The notes: generated by a model from the sequence alone, not told the origin. A stretch of DNA of 5,740 nucleotides from Chloroflexota bacterium (GCA_024643825.1 JAHEME010000225.1:1-5740); one strand, 5' to 3'; positions 1 to 5,740 are shown, numbered from the stretch's first letter. Program-made: numbers and translations.

Positions 1-1
1 C

Positions 2-1345
2 CCGGTATACCTGTTCGTGGTCGCCTATCTGGGCATGTTGATCTATGGGGCGGTGCTGGCCTTTCAGCAAGGCCCCACCCCCTATGCGGAAACGATCCCG
101 CCTGCTGCCGCCGCTGGCGCGCAGACGCTCGGCCTGTTCCTGATTCTGCATACCTTCGCTTCCGGCTGCACGGCCCTGACCGGGGTAGAAGCGATCAGCA
201 ACGGGGTTCCGATGTTCCGCACGCCGGAACCACGCAATGCCAGCCGGGTAATGATCATCATGGCGGTGCTGATGACCGTGCTGTTCCTCGGCAGCAACGC
301 CCTGACGCAGACCTTCGCAGTGTACGCCGGGCCGCAGGAGACGATCCTTTCCGCGCTCTCGCGGCGCATCCTCGGCACGGGGGCGCTGTATGTGATCGTG
401 CAGGCATCGACGCTGCTGGTGCTGCTGGTAGCAGGAAACACAAGTTTTGCAGGATTTCCGCGCCTGGCTTCGATCCTCGCGCAGGATGGCTACCTGCCGC
501 GCCAGCTTTCGTTTCTCGGCGACCGGCTGGTGTACTCGAATGGCATGTTCGTGCTGGCGGCGTTGACCGGGGTGTTGATCGTCGTGTTTGGCGGCGACAG
601 CCACCTGCTGATCCCGCTGTTCGCGGTGGGGGTGTTCATCGCCTTCACCCTGTCGCAAACCGGGATGATCGCCCACTGGGTCAAAGAGAAGGGCCGCCTA
701 TGGCAGTTGAAGGCGCTGGCGAACACACTGGGGATGCTGGCGACGGGCCTCACGATGATCATCGTAGCCGTTAGCAAGTTCCTCGAAGGCGCGTGGATCG
801 TCGTGATCCTGATCCCGGCATTCGTCGCGGGGTTTCAGGCGGTACACCGCCACTACGAGACGGTGCGCCATCAGCTTACGATTGATCACGGCCTGCCGCC
901 GCATCTCAAAGCCCTGCCGAAGCCGCGCCTGGTGATCCCGGTCTCCGGGGTACACAAGGGCACGATCAACGCGCTGCGCTATGCGCGTTCGATCTCGGAT
1001 AACGTGATCGCGGTGTATGTGGAGATCGAACCGGGGCGGGCCGAACGGATGCGCCATGACTGGGACAAATGGGGGCTGAACGAGTTCGCGCAGTTGGATG
1101 TGGTGCCGTCCCCGTTTCGCTCGATTGTCGGGCCGTTCCTGGACTACCTCGATCACACCGATCAGGTACACAACGATGGCACGCTGGCCTCGGTGATTCT
1201 GCCGGAGTTCGTGCCCGCGCACTGGTGGCAGGTGGCGATGCACAATCAGACCGCGTGGCTGCTGCGCATCGCGCTGCTGTATCGGCGGCGGCGCAGCGGG
1301 AAGGTGCGGGCGATCATCGATGTTCCGATGTTCCTGCGGGAGTAA
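2..1345 (+). CDS. KimA-like APC-superfamily potassium/proton symporter, 5'-truncated
   Basis: The reading frame is open to the left edge, so the true start lies outside; 447 residues are visible. About eight hydrophobic segments are followed by a cytoplasmic C-terminal domain from about residue 307. The segment TGVEAISNGVP (residues 60-70), a later GNTSFAGFPRLA stretch, the GDRLVYSNG loop and LIPLFAVGVFIAFTLSQTGM closely match what I recall of Bacillus KimA (YdaO), an APC-family K+ importer at the plasma membrane. The tail also fits: it has an IPVSGVHKGT start, YARSISDNVIAVYVE, SPFRSI and a HNQTAWLLR-like element, as in the universal-stress-like tail of KimA, where c-di-AMP acts in Bacillus. 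KimA is about 600 residues, so roughly 150 N-terminal residues are missing. Any c-di-AMP riboswitch would lie upstream, out of view. APC membership is secure. Potassium as the substrate is inferred from family resemblance, and another cation or amino acid is possible. Confidence 0.82.
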   Translation, partial: PVYLFVVAYLGMLIYGAVLAFQQGPTPYAETIPPAAAAGAQTLGLFLILHTFASGCTALTGVEAISNGVPMFRTPEPRNASRVMIIMAVLMTVLFLGSNALTQTFAVYAGPQETILSALSRRILGTGALYVIVQASTLLVLLVAGNTSFAGFPRLASILAQDGYLPRQLSFLGDRLVYSNGMFVLAALTGVLIVVFGGDSHLLIPLFAVGVFIAFTLSQTGMIAHWVKEKGRLWQLKALANTLGMLATGLTMIIVAVSKFLEGAWIVVILIPAFVAGFQAVHRHYETVRHQLTIDHGLPPHLKALPKPRLVIPVSGVHKGTINALRYARSISDNVIAVYVEIEPGRAERMRHDWDKWGLNEFAQLDVVPSPFRSIVGPFLDYLDHTDQVHNDGTLASVILPEFVPAHWWQVAMHNQTAWLLRIALLYRRRRSGKVRAIIDVPMFLRE

Positions 1346-1353
1346 CGGAAATC

Positions 1354-1381
1354 ATGACAAACATCATCTGCTCAGGATACT
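1354..1381 (+). promoter_or_regulatory. possible sigma-70-type promoter upstream of the lipoprotein gene
   Basis: ATGACA (1354-1359; five of six match the -35 consensus) is followed after 16 bases by GATACT (1376-1381; four of six match the -10 consensus). It lies just after the permease stop, about 180 bases before the lipoprotein start, which would give a long leader. The 216-bp gap shows no convincing terminator for the permease, so read-through transcription is also possible. Such matches occur by chance, and phylum-specific promoter consensus is uncertain, so this is only a candidate. Confidence 0.25.
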
Positions 1382-1547
1382 CCGTTCGTGCTACGATACA
1401 TGCTGGGGTGAGACCAACCGAGAGCGGCCTCACGGGAGCATTGGTGTAGACAATCCCACTGTCTTGTATTTCAAAGAAAGGAGCTAACGCCCGCTTGATG
1501 CAGGCCGCCTGGTTGCGCTGGCTGAGGGGAAGCAATTTATTCTTCAC

Positions 1548-1552
1548 AGGAG
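1548..1552 (+). promoter_or_regulatory. ribosome binding site of the + strand lipoprotein
   Basis: AGGAG sits nine bases before the ATG at 1562. It selects that start over the second in-frame ATG at 1574, which would be 21 bases away. The chosen start also gives a normal lipoprotein signal peptide. Confidence 0.7.
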
Positions 1553-1561
1553 AAAAACCCC

Positions 1562-2665
1562 ATGCATCGAGTGATGACTGTGTTCGTGTGCCTGCTTGTC
1601 ATCCTGCTGATCGGCTGCGGCCCCTCGGAGGCGGAAATCGCCGCCATGACTCAGGCCGCGATCCCGACCGCCACCAGCACTCCAGTTCCAACACCAACCA
1701 ACACCCCGACGCCAACCGCCACACCGATTCCCTATGATCTGACCGTGACCGTGCAGGATGCCGAAGGAAACCCGGTCGAGTGGGTGCAGATCGCGCTGCC
1801 CGAATCGGGGGATGAGACTCCGATTGCTGCCGATGACTCTGGCTCCGCACAGTGGGCCAACCTCCCCAGCGAAGCGATCACGCTGAAGGTATCCGCGCCG
1901 GGATACTTCGGCGTAGAGCAGGCCGCCACGCTGGAACGCGGCCCGAACGAGATCGCCGTCACTCTGGAAGCTGACCCCAATGGGCTGATGCCTGCGGCGG
2001 CGTGCGCTCCCGGCGAGACTCTGCTGTACGTGGAGGATTTTCAGGATGGGCACGCGCAGGGATGGGGGCAGGTCGAAGCTGCCGTCGAGTTCAACGCGCC
2101 GAACGGCTGGGGCATCGGCCCCGACCCCGATAACGGCGAAGACCTGGTGATGCTGGGTGGGAACGCCGAGCACACCGCCGATTCGCTGGGCGGTTACGAG
2201 TTCGAGGATGTCGTCTGGCGCGGCTACGTGAAGGGCTTTGGCACAGTCCCGGCAGGGCGTAACTCCTGGCCGGATATGTTCCTGTTCTTCCTACAGGGGC
2301 AGGACCCGGCAGACCCAAATGCAAACTGGGCCTACATGATCCAGATGGGTGTCAGCCAGGTCTTCACCGCTGTTCAGCGGCACCAGAGTCCAGAGCCGGG
2401 CGACTTTGGGTTGGGCATGACTTCCCATATGCTCAAGGATGATACGTGGAGCTACTTTGAAATCAGCCGCATTGACGGCGTGCTGAAGCTGTGGGTGGAT
2501 GGTAAGGAACTCAAGAGCTACGAAGACCCGCAGCCGCTTCCCGCCGGGACGATTAGCATGGGCTACAACTGGAACATGGATACCGAATTCTTCTTCGCCT
2601 ACAACAACTTCTCGGTATGTGAGCCAGCGGGCGAGTTCACGTCACTGACCATTCCGGCCCCGTAA
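1562..2665 (+). CDS. secreted lipoprotein with Thr/Pro stalk, regulatory-type beta-sandwich and jelly-roll-like domain
   Basis: The 367-residue protein starts with a lipoprotein signal peptide: one Arg, a hydrophobic core and the lipobox LIGC, so Cys19 would be lipidated and the protein anchored outside the membrane. Residues 34-57 form a Thr/Pro-rich stalk typical of Chloroflexota surface proteins. Residues 58 to about 135 (LTVTVQDAEGNPVEWVQIAL and later SAPGYFGVEQ) look like a carboxypeptidase-regulatory-like or PEGA-type beta-sandwich. Residues 148-353 resemble a concanavalin/LamG- or DUF1080-type jelly roll, with LLYVEDFQDG at the start and a DDTWSYFEISRIDGVLKLWVDGKEL strand pair near the end. 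Such domains often bind carbohydrate, but I see no catalytic residues. The only cysteines outside the signal peptide, Cys148 and Cys353, bracket this domain and could form a disulfide joining its ends. It is followed by a strong terminator. Lipoprotein and stalk calls are firm; ligand and function are unknown. Confidence 0.9.
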   Translation: MHRVMTVFVCLLVILLIGCGPSEAEIAAMTQAAIPTATSTPVPTPTNTPTPTATPIPYDLTVTVQDAEGNPVEWVQIALPESGDETPIAADDSGSAQWANLPSEAITLKVSAPGYFGVEQAATLERGPNEIAVTLEADPNGLMPAAACAPGETLLYVEDFQDGHAQGWGQVEAAVEFNAPNGWGIGPDPDNGEDLVMLGGNAEHTADSLGGYEFEDVVWRGYVKGFGTVPAGRNSWPDMFLFFLQGQDPADPNANWAYMIQMGVSQVFTAVQRHQSPEPGDFGLGMTSHMLKDDTWSYFEISRIDGVLKLWVDGKELKSYEDPQPLPAGTISMGYNWNMDTEFFFAYNNFSVCEPAGEFTSLTIPAP

Positions 2666-2685
2666 CCCACCCTCGCGAAAACCAT

Positions 2686-2709
2686 CAGGGGCACGCGTTC
2701 GTGCCCCTG
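2686..2709. terminator. bidirectional intrinsic terminator between convergent genes
   Basis: CAGGGGCACG and CGTGCCCCTG form a perfect 10-bp GC-rich stem around a CGTT loop. On the + strand the stem is followed by the T-rich TTCTTC. On the - strand it is followed by a short T run (ATGGTTTTCG). It lies 20 bases after the lipoprotein stop and 22 bases beyond the stop of the convergent SHOCT-like gene, so it probably ends transcription from both sides. Confidence 0.8.
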
Positions 2710-2726
2710 TTCTTCGTAGTGGTGCT

Positions 2727-2743
2727 GGCGATCACAGATCGCC
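2727..2743. other. small perfect hairpin over the stop codon of the SHOCT-like gene
   Basis: GGCGATC and GATCGCC form a 7-bp inverted repeat with a three-base ACA loop. It overlaps the TGA stop (2732-2734) of the - strand gene. It has no T-run of its own and lies 17 bases from the main terminator. It may help protect the 3' end of the transcript, or be a chance palindrome. Confidence 0.4.
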
Positions 2744-3283
2744 GTAGGCTTTGCGCACCCCTTCCACCGCCTGCTCGTACTGCTCCCAGGTGAGTGTGCC
2801 GTTCTCGCGCAGTTTCTCCAGCTTGGCGATCTGCTCATCGAGGGGCACGTTCATATCCTGAATGTGAAGCTGGATCGGCCTGTCCCCCCGGCTGCCCATC
2901 GATGTTCCCCCAACGACCAGGGGAGACCCGAAGGCCCCGGCTGGCGGCCCCGCGTTCATCGCGCTTCGCATGATGAGCACGACCATTAGCAGAATGAACA
3001 GCATCATCCCGCAGAACGTGCCGCCGGAGAAGATCAGCAGCTTCCATGCCTGGGTCGTTTGCCCCTGCGGGCCGACACAGATCATATTCGAGCACGTCCC
3101 GGAGCCATTCTCCGTCTCGCAGCTATGTGACTCCGAATCAAGCGTCCAGCCTTCCTGACAGGCATACGGAGAGAGCACCGCCTGCACAGGCTCGAAGACA
3201 AACGGGATGATAAACGAGATGATCCATGCTGCAATGCATCCAATGATGCCAAGGATAGGAAATACGCGCAGAACACCTTTCAT
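2732..3283 (-). CDS. two-helix membrane protein with four-cysteine loop and SHOCT-like C-terminus
   Basis: The 183-residue protein is not assigned to a named family. Two hydrophobic segments are visible, at about residues 7-30 and 82-105. The loop between them holds Cys42, Cys55, Cys64 and Cys69 in a polar, Gly/Ser-rich setting and is probably extracytoplasmic, with two disulfides possible. After the second helix comes a flexible Gly/Ala/Pro stretch. Residues 148-183 then read LDEQIAKLEKLRENGTLTWEQYEQAV, which matches the short C-terminal (SHOCT) pattern: a helix, a 'G-x-[IL]-[ST]-x-E-[EQ]-[FY]' turn and a second helix. SHOCT elements usually end membrane or phage-like proteins and are thought to mediate oligomerisation. 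Both ends would then be cytoplasmic. It is the last of three co-directional genes. The start is set by a perfect Shine-Dalgarno. A signalling, anchoring or stress role is conceivable but cannot be shown. Confidence 0.88.
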   Translation of the reverse strand: MKGVLRVFPILGIIGCIAAWIISFIIPFVFEPVQAVLSPYACQEGWTLDSESHSCETENGSGTCSNMICVGPQGQTTQAWKLLIFSGGTFCGMMLFILLMVVLIMRSAMNAGPPAGAFGSPLVVGGTSMGSRGDRPIQLHIQDMNVPLDEQIAKLEKLRENGTLTWEQYEQAVEGVRKAYGDL

Positions 3284-3291
3284 TGCAGTTT

Positions 3292-3297
3292 CCTCCT
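3292..3297 (-). promoter_or_regulatory. strong ribosome binding site of the SHOCT-like gene
   Basis: On the - strand AGGAGG, a perfect Shine-Dalgarno core, lies eight bases before the ATG at 3283. It fixes the start and suggests efficient translation of whatever transcript passes the hairpin just upstream. Confidence 0.8.
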
Positions 3298-3314
3298 CTG
3301 GCTTACTGGTACAA

Positions 3315-3342
3315 ATACCCCCCGCCTTTCAGCGGGGGGCAT
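3315..3342 (-). terminator. intrinsic terminator after the Ig/FN3 lipoprotein gene
   Basis: Read on the - strand, CCCCCCGC, a TGAAAG loop and GCGGGGGG form an 8-bp GC-only stem. It extends through a G-U pair and two A-U pairs to 11 bp and is followed by TTTGT. It starts 28 bases past the stop of the lipoprotein gene. Its 3' edge is only 31 bases from the start of the next gene, so it may be a leaky terminator or attenuator inside an operon rather than a full stop. Confidence 0.7.
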
Positions 3343-3370
3343 CTTTTCCTGCCGTTATCCTGGCATAGCG

Positions 3371-4633
3371 TTATCCGAGACAGGTGGTCAATCCTACATC
3401 GTTCGTCTGTTGAGTTTCGTTGCCAGCCCCATCCTTGACAATGACGCGCACCCGCACATAGCCAGTCGGGTCCTTACCCAGCAAAGAATAGATTTCGCTC
3501 AGATTCTCGTTGGTATTGGTAAACGATCCCGTCCACGAGTTCGGCGAACCCGGCAGCATACTCACGCCATGCCAGTTCCCCTTCTGATCCTTGTTGATGT
3601 CCATATAGCGGAACTCAACAACCACGCTGGTGATCCCGGAGTCGTCGGTTGCGACAACAAGGACTGTCCCACCGTTGCCATTGCAGTTGTAGCGCCCAAA
3701 ATAAGTTGGGTCAGGCGTCACGCGGACGGTCAGGTTCGGCCCGGTGGTATCACTCGGAGCGCCGCAGCCATCGGGGAACGCGGTGGTGAATGAAGTCACG
3801 GCGGACCATGGCCCCAGCGTCCCGCCGATCACCCCGGCTACGTTCCAGTAGTACGTGGTGCAGTCCGCGAGCGCATTCGCAGGCGACCAGCTTGTCGAAG
3901 GGTTGCCCGTGCCGCCGCTTTCGACCATGTTGGCAAAGGCGGGATCGGTGGCGATGTCAATGCGGAAGCCTTCGACCGGGCAATCGTTGCTGCTGTACGA
4001 CCATGAAAGAGTCGGGAACGCATCCGCGACCGTGCTGCCATTGGGCGGCCCCCCGTTAACCGGAACCGCCATTGAACATACCGAAGACGTGGGGGTAAAC
4101 GTCGCAGTCGGGACGAGTGTATTGGTCGGTGTAGGCGTGTTGGTTGGCGTGATGCCAGGGATCAGCGTGAAGGTCTCCGTCGGCGTTAGTTCCTCCGTCG
4201 CTTCAGCGATCACCAGCGGCAGCGCGCAGCCATCACCCACACACACGATTGCCACATCACTGAACTCCCAGCCCTCGGCGTTGAACGCCTGCGCCTGGAT
4301 GTGATACTCACCGGGCGCGGCGGGGTTCCATTCGGTTTCCACATAGACCAGCGGCAGCGTGGTATCGGTGACGATGGCGGCCAGTGGAATATCGTTCACG
4401 AGTAGATTCACCTGGCTCACGCCTGATCCGCCGATGTCGCTGGCATGGGCCTTGAGTGTGAACGGGGCCAACGGGATGCTTGCGCCCGTCGGCGGCTGGT
4501 CGAGCCACACTTTGAGACCGCCGGAACCCTCGGCGACCACATCACCGGGAAGGCAGGCCGCCAGCGTGACAATCACCAGCGCGAGTAAGAGTACGATCCG
4601 CATTATGCGGGGAAGTTTCATTGGGTTGTTCAT
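3371..4633 (-). CDS. multi-domain lipoprotein with Ig-like and FN3-like domains and a Thr/Pro stalk
   Basis: From the ATG at 4633 the product has 420 residues. The frame is open further upstream, but a Shine-Dalgarno precedes this ATG and the signal peptide begins here. Residues 1-27 hold basic residues, a hydrophobic core and the lipobox LAAC, making Cys27 the lipidated residue. Residues 40-131 form a bacterial Ig-like domain (IPLAPFTLKAHASD, then PGEYHIQAQAFNAEG). Residues 145-184 are a Thr/Pro/Asn-rich stalk. Residues 186 to about 285 look FN3-like (PTLSWSYS, then CTTYYWNVAGV and GPWSAVTSFTT). Residues about 290-418 form a third beta-sandwich with VVATDDSGITSVVVEFRYMD and a terminal VRVIVKDGAGNE strand. 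Eight cysteines follow Cys27, an even number in each domain, which suits disulfides in an extracytoplasmic protein. These domains usually bind or space other surface components; no enzyme motif is seen. It lies 59 bp downstream of another secreted-protein gene. Confidence 0.9.
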   Translation of the reverse strand: MNNPMKLPRIMRIVLLLALVIVTLAACLPGDVVAEGSGGLKVWLDQPPTGASIPLAPFTLKAHASDIGGSGVSQVNLLVNDIPLAAIVTDTTLPLVYVETEWNPAAPGEYHIQAQAFNAEGWEFSDVAIVCVGDGCALPLVIAEATEELTPTETFTLIPGITPTNTPTPTNTLVPTATFTPTSSVCSMAVPVNGGPPNGSTVADAFPTLSWSYSSNDCPVEGFRIDIATDPAFANMVESGGTGNPSTSWSPANALADCTTYYWNVAGVIGGTLGPWSAVTSFTTAFPDGCGAPSDTTGPNLTVRVTPDPTYFGRYNCNGNGGTVLVVATDDSGITSVVVEFRYMDINKDQKGNWHGVSMLPGSPNSWTGSFTNTNENLSEIYSLLGKDPTGYVRVRVIVKDGAGNETQQTNDVGLTTCLG

Positions 4634-4642
4634 AAGGGTTTT

Positions 4643-4648
4643 CTCCCT
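4643..4648 (-). promoter_or_regulatory. ribosome binding site of the Ig/FN3 lipoprotein
   Basis: AGGGAG on the - strand lies nine bases before the ATG at 4633. The alternative ATG at 4621, four codons in, would be 21 bases away, so the upstream ATG is preferred. The much longer upstream extension of this frame (to 4810) overlaps the neighbouring gene and lacks support. Confidence 0.65.
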
Positions 4649-4654
4649 GAACGT

Positions 4655-4683
4655 GCCTCCCGCAGGCGATGCCTGCGAGAGGC
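4655..4683 (-). other. intercistronic hairpin without U-tract
   Basis: GCCTC-C-CGCAGGC, a three-base loop and GCCTGCG-A-GAGGC pair over 12 positions with a single mismatch (4660 against 4678). The structure fills most of the 59-bp gap between two - strand genes and ends six bases before the ribosome binding site of the downstream one. Neither strand has a T-run after it, so it is not a standard terminator. An mRNA-processing, stability or translation-coupling element is more likely. Confidence 0.6.
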
Positions 4684-4692
4684 TACGGTCTG

Positions 4693-5740
4693 TTACGGAG
4701 CAGGTACTCCATTGATGGTTACATCCAGCACACAGGTTCCTTCCGAACCGCCGCCCGTGCCGATCATGTCGCCCGTGAGGGTGTGCGTCCCGTTGATCTC
4801 CGTCGGCCAATTGACCGGGTTGGTGGGCGGGAACTCCAGGGTCGCCTCACAACTGGTGTCGGAGGGCGTGCTGTAATCATATTCGGTGAAGCCAAACCAG
4901 ATCGTCAGGCCATAGTCCGAATCCAGTGGGAAGTTCAGATCGTTGTTCCCCAGCGAGGCCACGCCCCATCCCCAGAAGGAAAGCGGCAGCCCAGCCACCG
5001 GGTGATCGCCTTGCCCGATGCACCACGCATCGTCGGGGCACGGTTGGAAGGGCAGCGGGCCACTGTTGCCCGTCTCAAAGTAGAGAGGGCCAACGCCCAG
5101 TGCACCCACGAGTTCCAGGCGCGTATCCGGCGGAGCGCACAGCCAGCAGAACTCGCCGGGTACGTCCACGACCTGCGGGAAGCCGCCTGCCGGGTTCAGG
5201 TGGAACGAGTCGAAGGTGATCGTCACGTCCATCGACGGGCACGGATCGGTCTCCATCCAGGGGATGGTGCTGATCGCCGAGAACTGCCAGTTCTTGACGG
5301 CGCGTACATCCAGGGTGATCTGCGATCCGCAGGGCAGACCCTCGGTGGGCAGAATCTGCCCGCGTCGAATCTCCTGGCCTGGCGCGGCGCGGTAGATGTT
5401 CTTCGTCCAGATCACGCTATCGGCATTGCTGGTCACGTCATGAGCGCGCATCACTACATAGTAACGGGAAAGCTGGTCTTCGCTGTGGAAGAGGTTGCCC
5501 GTCCAGTCCCAGGTCAGGGTGACGGGACCATTCCCCAGGATCGCCTGAATCTGGCACATAAATTTGGCCCATCCCGCCAGTTCCGTGCAGCCCGCGCCGC
5601 TTGGCCCGATGTGCAGATTGGTTGGAGCCGGGAGTTGAAGCAAGCCCAGCAGCCAGTCAAGCCAGGGGGGATCGATCACCGGGGGAACCGGCGGCGGATT
5701 GCTGGTGATGTGATAGTTCAGCGTCATGTTGGGGGCCAGG
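4693..5740 (-). CDS. Cys-rich secreted protein with FN3-like region, 5'-truncated
   Basis: The frame stays open to the right edge. The ATG at 5727 is preceded in frame by Leu-Ala-Pro-Asn, lacks a ribosome binding site and is not followed by a signal peptide, so I treat it as internal. The 348 visible residues are therefore the C-terminal part of a longer protein. A Pro-rich, then Trp/Leu-rich stretch (residues 15-36) leads into an FN3-like region: LPAPTNLHI at 36-44, VTLTWDWTGN at 73-82, YYVVMRAHD at 93-101 and ITLDVRAV at 141-148, with an insertion around Cys51 and Cys62. The rest, from about residue 167 (VTITFDSFHL), is rich in beta-strand-like, Gly/Pro/aromatic sequence and ends with TCVLDVTINGV; I recognise no family. 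Ten cysteines and the lack of hydrophobic helices suit an extracytoplasmic protein. It is upstream of, and probably co-transcribed with, the Ig/FN3 lipoprotein gene. Function is unknown. Confidence 0.85.
   Translation of the reverse strand, partial: LAPNMTLNYHITSNPPPVPPVIDPPWLDWLLGLLQLPAPTNLHIGPSGAGCTELAGWAKFMCQIQAILGNGPVTLTWDWTGNLFHSEDQLSRYYVVMRAHDVTSNADSVIWTKNIYRAAPGQEIRRGQILPTEGLPCGSQITLDVRAVKNWQFSAISTIPWMETDPCPSMDVTITFDSFHLNPAGGFPQVVDVPGEFCWLCAPPDTRLELVGALGVGPLYFETGNSGPLPFQPCPDDAWCIGQGDHPVAGLPLSFWGWGVASLGNNDLNFPLDSDYGLTIWFGFTEYDYSTPSDTSCEATLEFPPTNPVNWPTEINGTHTLTGDMIGTGGGSEGTCVLDVTINGVPAP

Noticed and set aside
698..1243. Long open frame on the - strand inside the permease gene
   Set aside because: The product is rich in Arg, His and Asp with no domain or membrane signal. 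It is the antisense shadow of a GC-rich gene with clear family resemblance.
1408..1433. GTGAG/CTCAC inverted repeat as a terminator for the permease gene
   Set aside because: Only five pairs with a 16-base loop and no following T-run; too weak to call.
1544..2173. 209-codon - strand frame opposite the + strand lipoprotein
   Set aside because: It lies opposite a gene with an RBS, signal peptide, lipobox and domain structure. Its product has low-complexity Gly/Arg/Trp sequence expected from the antisense of the stalk.
4634..4810. N-terminal extension of the Ig/FN3 lipoprotein up to the start at 4810
   Set aside because: It would overlap the neighbouring gene by over 100 bases, gives an Arg/His-rich segment with no sense, and bury the lipoprotein signal peptide inside the protein.
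5727..5727. ATG at 5727 as the true start of the truncated secreted protein
   Set aside because: No Shine-Dalgarno precedes it, the frame continues to the window edge and no signal peptide follows, although the protein appears to be secreted.
1..5740. CRISPR array, tRNA, rRNA, transposase, phage or defence genes
   Set aside because: No regularly spaced direct repeats, cloverleaf-like sequence, or recognisable transposase, nuclease, helicase or phage domains were seen on either strand.

Overview
The window most likely comes from a member of the Chloroflexota, probably an Anaerolineae-like lineage, on a moderately high-GC chromosome. This is an inference from style: two predicted lipoproteins carry Thr/Pro 'TPTNTPTPT'-type stalks, and the secreted proteins are built from Ig/FN3-like domains, as is common in that phylum. 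No rRNA or other phylogenetic marker is present, so the assignment is tentative.

Layout. The + strand opens with the C-terminal three quarters of an APC-superfamily permease that resembles the KimA (YdaO) potassium/proton symporters (2-1345). After a 216-bp spacer without a clear terminator comes a lipoprotein (1562-2665) with a Thr/Pro stalk, a small beta-sandwich of the carboxypeptidase-regulatory type and a C-terminal jelly-roll-like domain. A 10-bp perfect hairpin (2686-2709) then separates it from three genes on the - strand. In their transcription order these are: the 3'-terminal part of a large Cys-rich secreted protein (4693-5740, cut by the window edge), a 420-residue lipoprotein with three Ig/FN3-like domains and its own Thr/Pro stalk (3371-4633), and a small two-helix membrane protein with a four-cysteine loop and a SHOCT-like tail (2732-3283).

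How the genes fit together. The three - strand genes are co-directional with short gaps (59 and 87 bp) and may form one transcription unit. Both gaps contain hairpins: the first lacks a U-tract, while the second looks like a true terminator and leaves almost no room for a separate promoter. All four non-permease proteins are predicted to be cell-surface or membrane proteins with even numbers of extracytoplasmic cysteines, so a cell-envelope role is the safest reading. No catalytic domain was recognised in them. The permease looks functionally unrelated.

I see no rRNA, tRNA, CRISPR array, insertion sequence, phage gene or defence system. Nothing here convincingly shows a new biological system. 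The most interesting parts are the surface-protein cluster and its intergenic hairpins.
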